Source: Lacticaseibacillus songhuajiangensis
Lineage (GTDB): Bacteria; Bacillota; Bacilli; Lactobacillales; Lactobacillaceae
NCBI RefSeq assembly: GCF_003946025.1
Contig: NZ_RHNR01000026.1
Location: forward strand, 1-38,563
DNA length: 38,563 nt
Direction: 5' to 3'
Shown: positions 35,819-38,563 of the stretch, piece by piece
Layout of the letters: every line of letters begins with the position of its first letter
Position numbering within the stretch: position 1 is the stretch's first letter
Position numbers and translations under genes: made by a program
The notes under the pieces: generated by a model
Databases searched by the model: none
Seen by the model: only the letters and a program-made list of their open reading frames with translations
Told to the model about the DNA's origin: nothing

Positions 35819-36973
35819 CTAAAAGTTCATGTATGCGGCTAATTTTTCGGCAGCTTGCTCGCTTTGGTTGGGAGTCACGTGCGCGTAAATGTTCATGGTC
35901 GTTTGAGCATCATCGTGGCCAAGCCTTACTTGCACCTCTTTAATGCTGGCACCAGCTGCAAAGAGCAAACTGGCATGTGAGTGGCGAAAGCCGTGCAGGC
36001 GGATAGGGTGTGCCATCTTAGCGACTGCCGTGAAGCTCGCTAGCCATCGTTCCGGTGTGTACTGTGTTAGTACGGTATTGGCTGATGATGGGAAAACTAG
36101 CTGATCAGGCGTGTTAGCGTTCCATCCCCTGGAAAGGCAGTAAGCTATCTGAGTTACTCGCCAGTGGTTCAGAATGCGCATTGTGGGAGCATCCATTGCT
36201 AACGTGCGATTGCCCGCCTTTGTTTTTGGCGGGTTGATGATGATGCGTCCTTTATTGCCGCGGCTTGCAGTCTTGTTAACGTCTATTGTGTTGTCTGAGA
36301 AAGAAATGTCGCCCCATGTTAATGCGCAAGCCTCACCCCTGCGGAGTCCTGCAAAAGCTAAGACACGAAAGAATGCGAGTTGTTCTGGGTAACGCTCAGC
36401 ATCAATAGCACCCAGAAACTGGGCTAATTCCTCACGTGTCCAGAAATTTGGAATGTCATGGGGCTTTGCTAGCTTACTTTTGGGGATGGTAAGCAGTGCA
36501 GCCGGATCATTGTTGATATATCCGCAGCGGTGAGCGTACTTGAAGATGCGTTTCAGCACTGACACCCATGCTTTGTAGGCAATGGATGATTTAGTTGCCC
36601 ACTCCTTCACCTGATGTTGAAGGATGCGCGGCGTCAGTTCTGTTAGTCGCCGATCCCCTAAATTTGGTAGCAGGTTGACCTTGATGGCGCAGCTTGTTTT
36701 GTAGTAAGTTGACTCACGAACGGTATTTTTGTAACCAGCATCCCATTCCTCATAGACCTGCCGAAAGGTCATACGGGCGGTGTTGATGTGGCGACCACTT
36801 TGGTTTGCGTCCAGTGTTGTTCTGGATGCGGCTAGGGTGGCCGCTTTTTTGCTTTCAAAGCCTTGGCGATGCACGTACTGCCGTTTGTTTGTCAGCTCAT
36901 CACGGCCAACGTAGATATTAAACTCCCACAGTTTGCGGCCGTCCTTTGTCTGATACTGCCTGATTGTTGCCAT
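35819..36973 (-). CDS. Tyrosine recombinase / integrase, element 2
   Basis: The 384-residue integrase is paralogous to the one at 33938 along its whole length. The arm-binding domain is ATIRQYQTKDGRKLWEFNIYVGRDELTNKRQYVHRQGF. Catalytic residues are in FAGLRRGEA (Arg211), HGFRHSHAS (His327, Arg330), LGHDDAQ (His353) and MNIYAHV (Tyr363). AGGAGG lies 9 bases before the ATG at 36973. Upstream of both integrase genes there is a shared ACATACCTGCC(C)GCCAGC segment. Divergence between the two suggests different insertion sites. Confidence 0.92.
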   Translation of the reverse strand: MATIRQYQTKDGRKLWEFNIYVGRDELTNKRQYVHRQGFESKKAATLAASRTTLDANQSGRHINTARMTFRQVYEEWDAGYKNTVRESTYYKTSCAIKVNLLPNLGDRRLTELTPRILQHQVKEWATKSSIAYKAWVSVLKRIFKYAHRCGYINNDPAALLTIPKSKLAKPHDIPNFWTREELAQFLGAIDAERYPEQLAFFRVLAFAGLRRGEACALTWGDISFSDNTIDVNKTASRGNKGRIIINPPKTKAGNRTLAMDAPTMRILNHWRVTQIAYCLSRGWNANTPDQLVFPSSANTVLTQYTPERWLASFTAVAKMAHPIRLHGFRHSHASLLFAAGASIKEVQVRLGHDDAQTTMNIYAHVTPNQSEQAAEKLAAYMNF

Positions 36974-37167
36974 GATGCTATTCCTCCTAGTACCAGCTGG
37001 CGGCAGGTATGTAGGTGTGTGGCGGCGATGAGAGCAGAGCAGTACCAGCCATTTCAGGAGGTGTGTCCAAAATTGGACACACCCATTCAGCAAAATTCAA
37101 TCGGCACAAAATCATGCCGATTACGAAAAAATGTTTGCAGCATACTGTGTAGATTCAGATGATACTG

Positions 37168-37776
37168 CTATATTTTGAAGCCGACAGGAGCAGTCATATC
37201 AATACCGGTCTGGGCATTGATTACCCGGGTGAGTTCTGTGGACAATGCAGCGGTTGCTTTGTTCGTTGCCATGATTTGGAAGCCTGGTGTGAGATCTAAT
37301 ACAGCTTTTGAAATCTTATTACTTGCATTTTCCTTCCAGGATATTTCAGCAGGAGTACCACCGGGTTCGTAGTCCTCAACTTGAACAAGTGCAAACTCAG
37401 GAATTATGAATTGATCACTCAAAGTGTCTGTATGATTCGAATAAATCATCTTGCAATACATAGTAACCGGCAACTTATTAGCGTAAATATCGACGTAAAG
37501 GTTTTCAATATTCGAATTATCCTTGATGGTTTCGGCAGCATCGTGATCATTAATTTCAGCAAAAAATTCCATATCGAATTCTGTGTGTTCAAAAAAATCA
37601 CCAGGTTGGATGCCCAGGTATGAACAAAGAACGTTCAGCGTCTCCATTTGGAGCATTTTATTTGTGTTGTTGATGATTCCTGACAGGGTAGATCGAGAAA
37701 TTTTGGTATCAATGTGTACCCGACTTGCAGTAATTTGACGTTCGGCAAGTAATTCATTTAGGCGCATTCTAATCAT
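37168..37776 (-). CDS. XRE-family regulator of element 2 (CI-like)
   Basis: The 202-residue protein has an N-terminal Cro/CI-type HTH (RMRLNELLAERQITASRVHIDTKISRSTLSGIINNTNKMLQMETLNVLCSYLGIQPGDFFEH). The C-terminal domain, about 75-200, has mixed alpha/beta character (LYVDIYANKLPVTMYCKMIYSNHTDTLSDQFIIPEFALVQVEDYEPGG) and no S24 peptidase motif. AAGGAAGG precedes the ATG at 37776; the longer frame to 37845 crosses an operator-like site. It probably represses the Cro-like gene across the palindrome at 37893. Confidence 0.8.
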   Translation of the reverse strand: MIRMRLNELLAERQITASRVHIDTKISRSTLSGIINNTNKMLQMETLNVLCSYLGIQPGDFFEHTEFDMEFFAEINDHDAAETIKDNSNIENLYVDIYANKLPVTMYCKMIYSNHTDTLSDQFIIPEFALVQVEDYEPGGTPAEISWKENASNKISKAVLDLTPGFQIMATNKATAALSTELTRVINAQTGIDMTAPVGFKI

Positions 37777-37805
37777 GATGTGTCGTCCTTCCTTTTTGAG
37801 CAAAT

Positions 37806-37910
37806 TGTAGCATATACACTCAATTTTACAAGGAAAGTACGTCATAATGCTTGCAAAAGCGCGAAATATAATGTACGGTTATGCCTGAAAGATGTAGTGT
37901 ATACACTACA
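37806..37910. promoter_or_regulatory. Operators of the element 2 switch
   Basis: A perfect 18-bp palindrome, TGTAGTGTATACACTACA, lies at 37893-37910. A related imperfect site, TGTAGCATATACACTCA, lies at 37806-37822 close to the repressor start. Two sites between divergent regulators fit a genetic switch. Confidence 0.7.
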
Positions 37911-37936
37911 AAAAGAAGAAGATTGGAGATGGAAAA

Positions 37937-38140
37937 ATGAAGCAAACAACAGTAAGCCGTGATTTAGTAATTGCACTGCGGCGGAAACGTGGCGAGGAAA
38001 ATGTCAGCATTCAAGAGCTGGCACAACAAACAGGTGTTAGTACCTGGACGCTGCGGGCGGTGTTGAATAGTGAAGGCGGTAAACCAACACGCCCCAGCAC
38101 TATCGCAAAGCTAAATGAATGGCTTTATCAGCGAGTTTAG
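37937..38140 (+). CDS. Cro-like small DNA-binding protein of element 2
   Basis: The 67-residue HTH protein reads VIALRRKRGEENVSIQELAQQTGVSTWTLRAVLNSEGG and ends AKLNEWLYQRV. It is homologous to the gene at 32908 in element 1. GGAGATGG lies about 6 bases before the ATG. It is expressed divergently from the XRE repressor and is probably the first gene of the element's early operon, followed by the Xis-like gene. Confidence 0.75.
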   Translation: MKQTTVSRDLVIALRRKRGEENVSIQELAQQTGVSTWTLRAVLNSEGGKPTRPSTIAKLNEWLYQRV

Positions 38141-38157
38141 AAAGCGGCGTGCTTTTT

Positions 38158-38211
38158 TGGTAAACCACTGAATTTTGCACTATGTCAGATAGTGTACCTA
38201 GTGGTTTACCA
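38158..38211. repeat. Inverted repeat TGGTAAACCACT / AGTGGTTTACCA
   Basis: The arms at 38158-38169 and 38200-38211 enclose GCACTATG..ATAGTGTAC. Further TACCAAG and AGTGT repeats extend to about 38230. It lies between the Cro-like and Xis-like genes and could bind the excisionase or a replication protein. Confidence 0.55.
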
Positions 38212-38296
38212 AGCAGTGTACCAAGTGGCATACAAGAAAGTGGCCAGGTCGTTAACGACCGAATTAGACCGAGCAAGATTAAACGGAGGTAGAAGA

Positions 38297-38563
38297 ATGC
38301 CAGTAAGCACGGCAGCACTCAATATTGATTTAGCTCCGGTTGCTGATCAGTTGCGCGGTATTGCGTATGATGCGGCAGCGGAGGCATTCAAGGCCGTTAG
38401 TAAGCAGAAACATGCATTTGCGGCGTACTTGGATGTGTCGGGAGTAGCACAGTACCTTGGATGTAGCACCAACTATGTATACCTGGATTATTCACCTCGG
38501 TATTTGGGACATGAAATCGCATCTGGCCGGTCTGAAAGCAACGTTTGGAGCGTTGCGAATACT
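38297..38563 (+). CDS. Excisionase-like HTH protein, cut by the window end, possible frameshift
   Basis: GGAGG (38285-38289) lies 7 bases before the ATG, and 89 codons are visible. The start is like the Xis-like protein at 32592: a helical N-terminus, then KQKHAFAAYLDVSGVAQYLGCSTNYVY. After that the reading frame loses similarity (LDYSPRYLGHEIASGRSESN). One frame over, from about 38441, the bases read TWIIHLGIWDMKSHLAGLKATFG, which is more like the expected HTH wing. So either a one-base insertion has broken the gene or this family member differs at its end. Confidence 0.6.
   Translation, partial: MPVSTAALNIDLAPVADQLRGIAYDAAAEAFKAVSKQKHAFAAYLDVSGVAQYLGCSTNYVYLDYSPRYLGHEIASGRSESNVWSVANT

Larger units (their letters stand above)
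35800..38563. mobile_element. Second satellite-like element (integrase end; runs off the window)
   Basis: Integrase (-), XRE repressor (-), palindromic operators, Cro-like gene (+) and Xis-like gene (+) repeat the order of element 1 in inverted orientation, so the two integrases face each other across ntd. The right part lies outside the window. I cannot find a confident attachment repeat. Confidence 0.65.

Overview
The window looks like a chromosomal segment of a lactobacillus. It has roughly 50% GC, strong AGGAGG ribosome binding sites, TTGACA-N17-TATAAT-type promoters, and lactobacillus-type genes such as nucleoside 2-deoxyribosyltransferase, DUF2187 and TM2 proteins, an OppA-type lipoprotein and a Tyr/Trp-type ABC importer. 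A member of Lacticaseibacillus or a close relative is plausible; I cannot fix the species.

Layout. 1-302: a long palindromic element. 464-8386: mostly monocistronic + strand genes (unknown acidic protein, M42 aminopeptidase, PfkB kinase, small membrane protein, PEP-carboxykinase-like protein, serine hydrolase, TM2 protein, DUF2187 protein), ending with two small unknown genes behind a SAM-riboswitch-like leader (7542-7682). 8560-10518: a divergent pair, LtrA-like membrane protein and phosphoglycerate mutase. 10586-15353 (- strand): an aromatic amino acid-type ABC importer with two substrate-binding lipoproteins, one permease and one ATPase. 15661-19918: a membrane protein, lexA with its SOS box, a YtgP/MurJ-like flippase, and nnrD. 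20029-20745: three tandem tRNA-Leu(CAG) genes in an exact 300-bp repeat, then a Cof-type HAD phosphatase. 21659-27389: a peptide/amidohydrolase group (leader ORFs, amidohydrolase, OppA-like lipoprotein, GntR regulator, M20 peptidase, 40-aa protein). 27443-28341: two more palindromic elements around a gene remnant. 28397-35213: a phage-satellite (PICI-like) element with integrase, repressor, Cro-like and Xis-like proteins, primase-helicase, iteron origin and a DUF1492-like regulator. 35244-35717: ntd. 35819-end: the integrase end of a second, oppositely oriented element.

The most striking system is at 13403-15353. Each substrate-binding protein gene of the importer is preceded by a short leader peptide gene with its own promoter and Shine-Dalgarno sequence. 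One peptide ends SYYYGYFG (Tyr codons) and the other AFFFGFFG (Phe codons). Both are followed by the same RNA architecture: seven segments that can pair 1:2, 3:4, 5:6 (read-through) or 2:3, 4:5, 6:7 (two tandem terminators). This reads as a matched pair of ribosome-stalling attenuators, one for Tyr and one for Phe, feeding one shared permease. Attenuation of this kind is unusual in lactobacilli, where T-box leaders are the familiar solution.

All structures were found by eye from complementary segments. No folding energies, database searches or alignments were computed.
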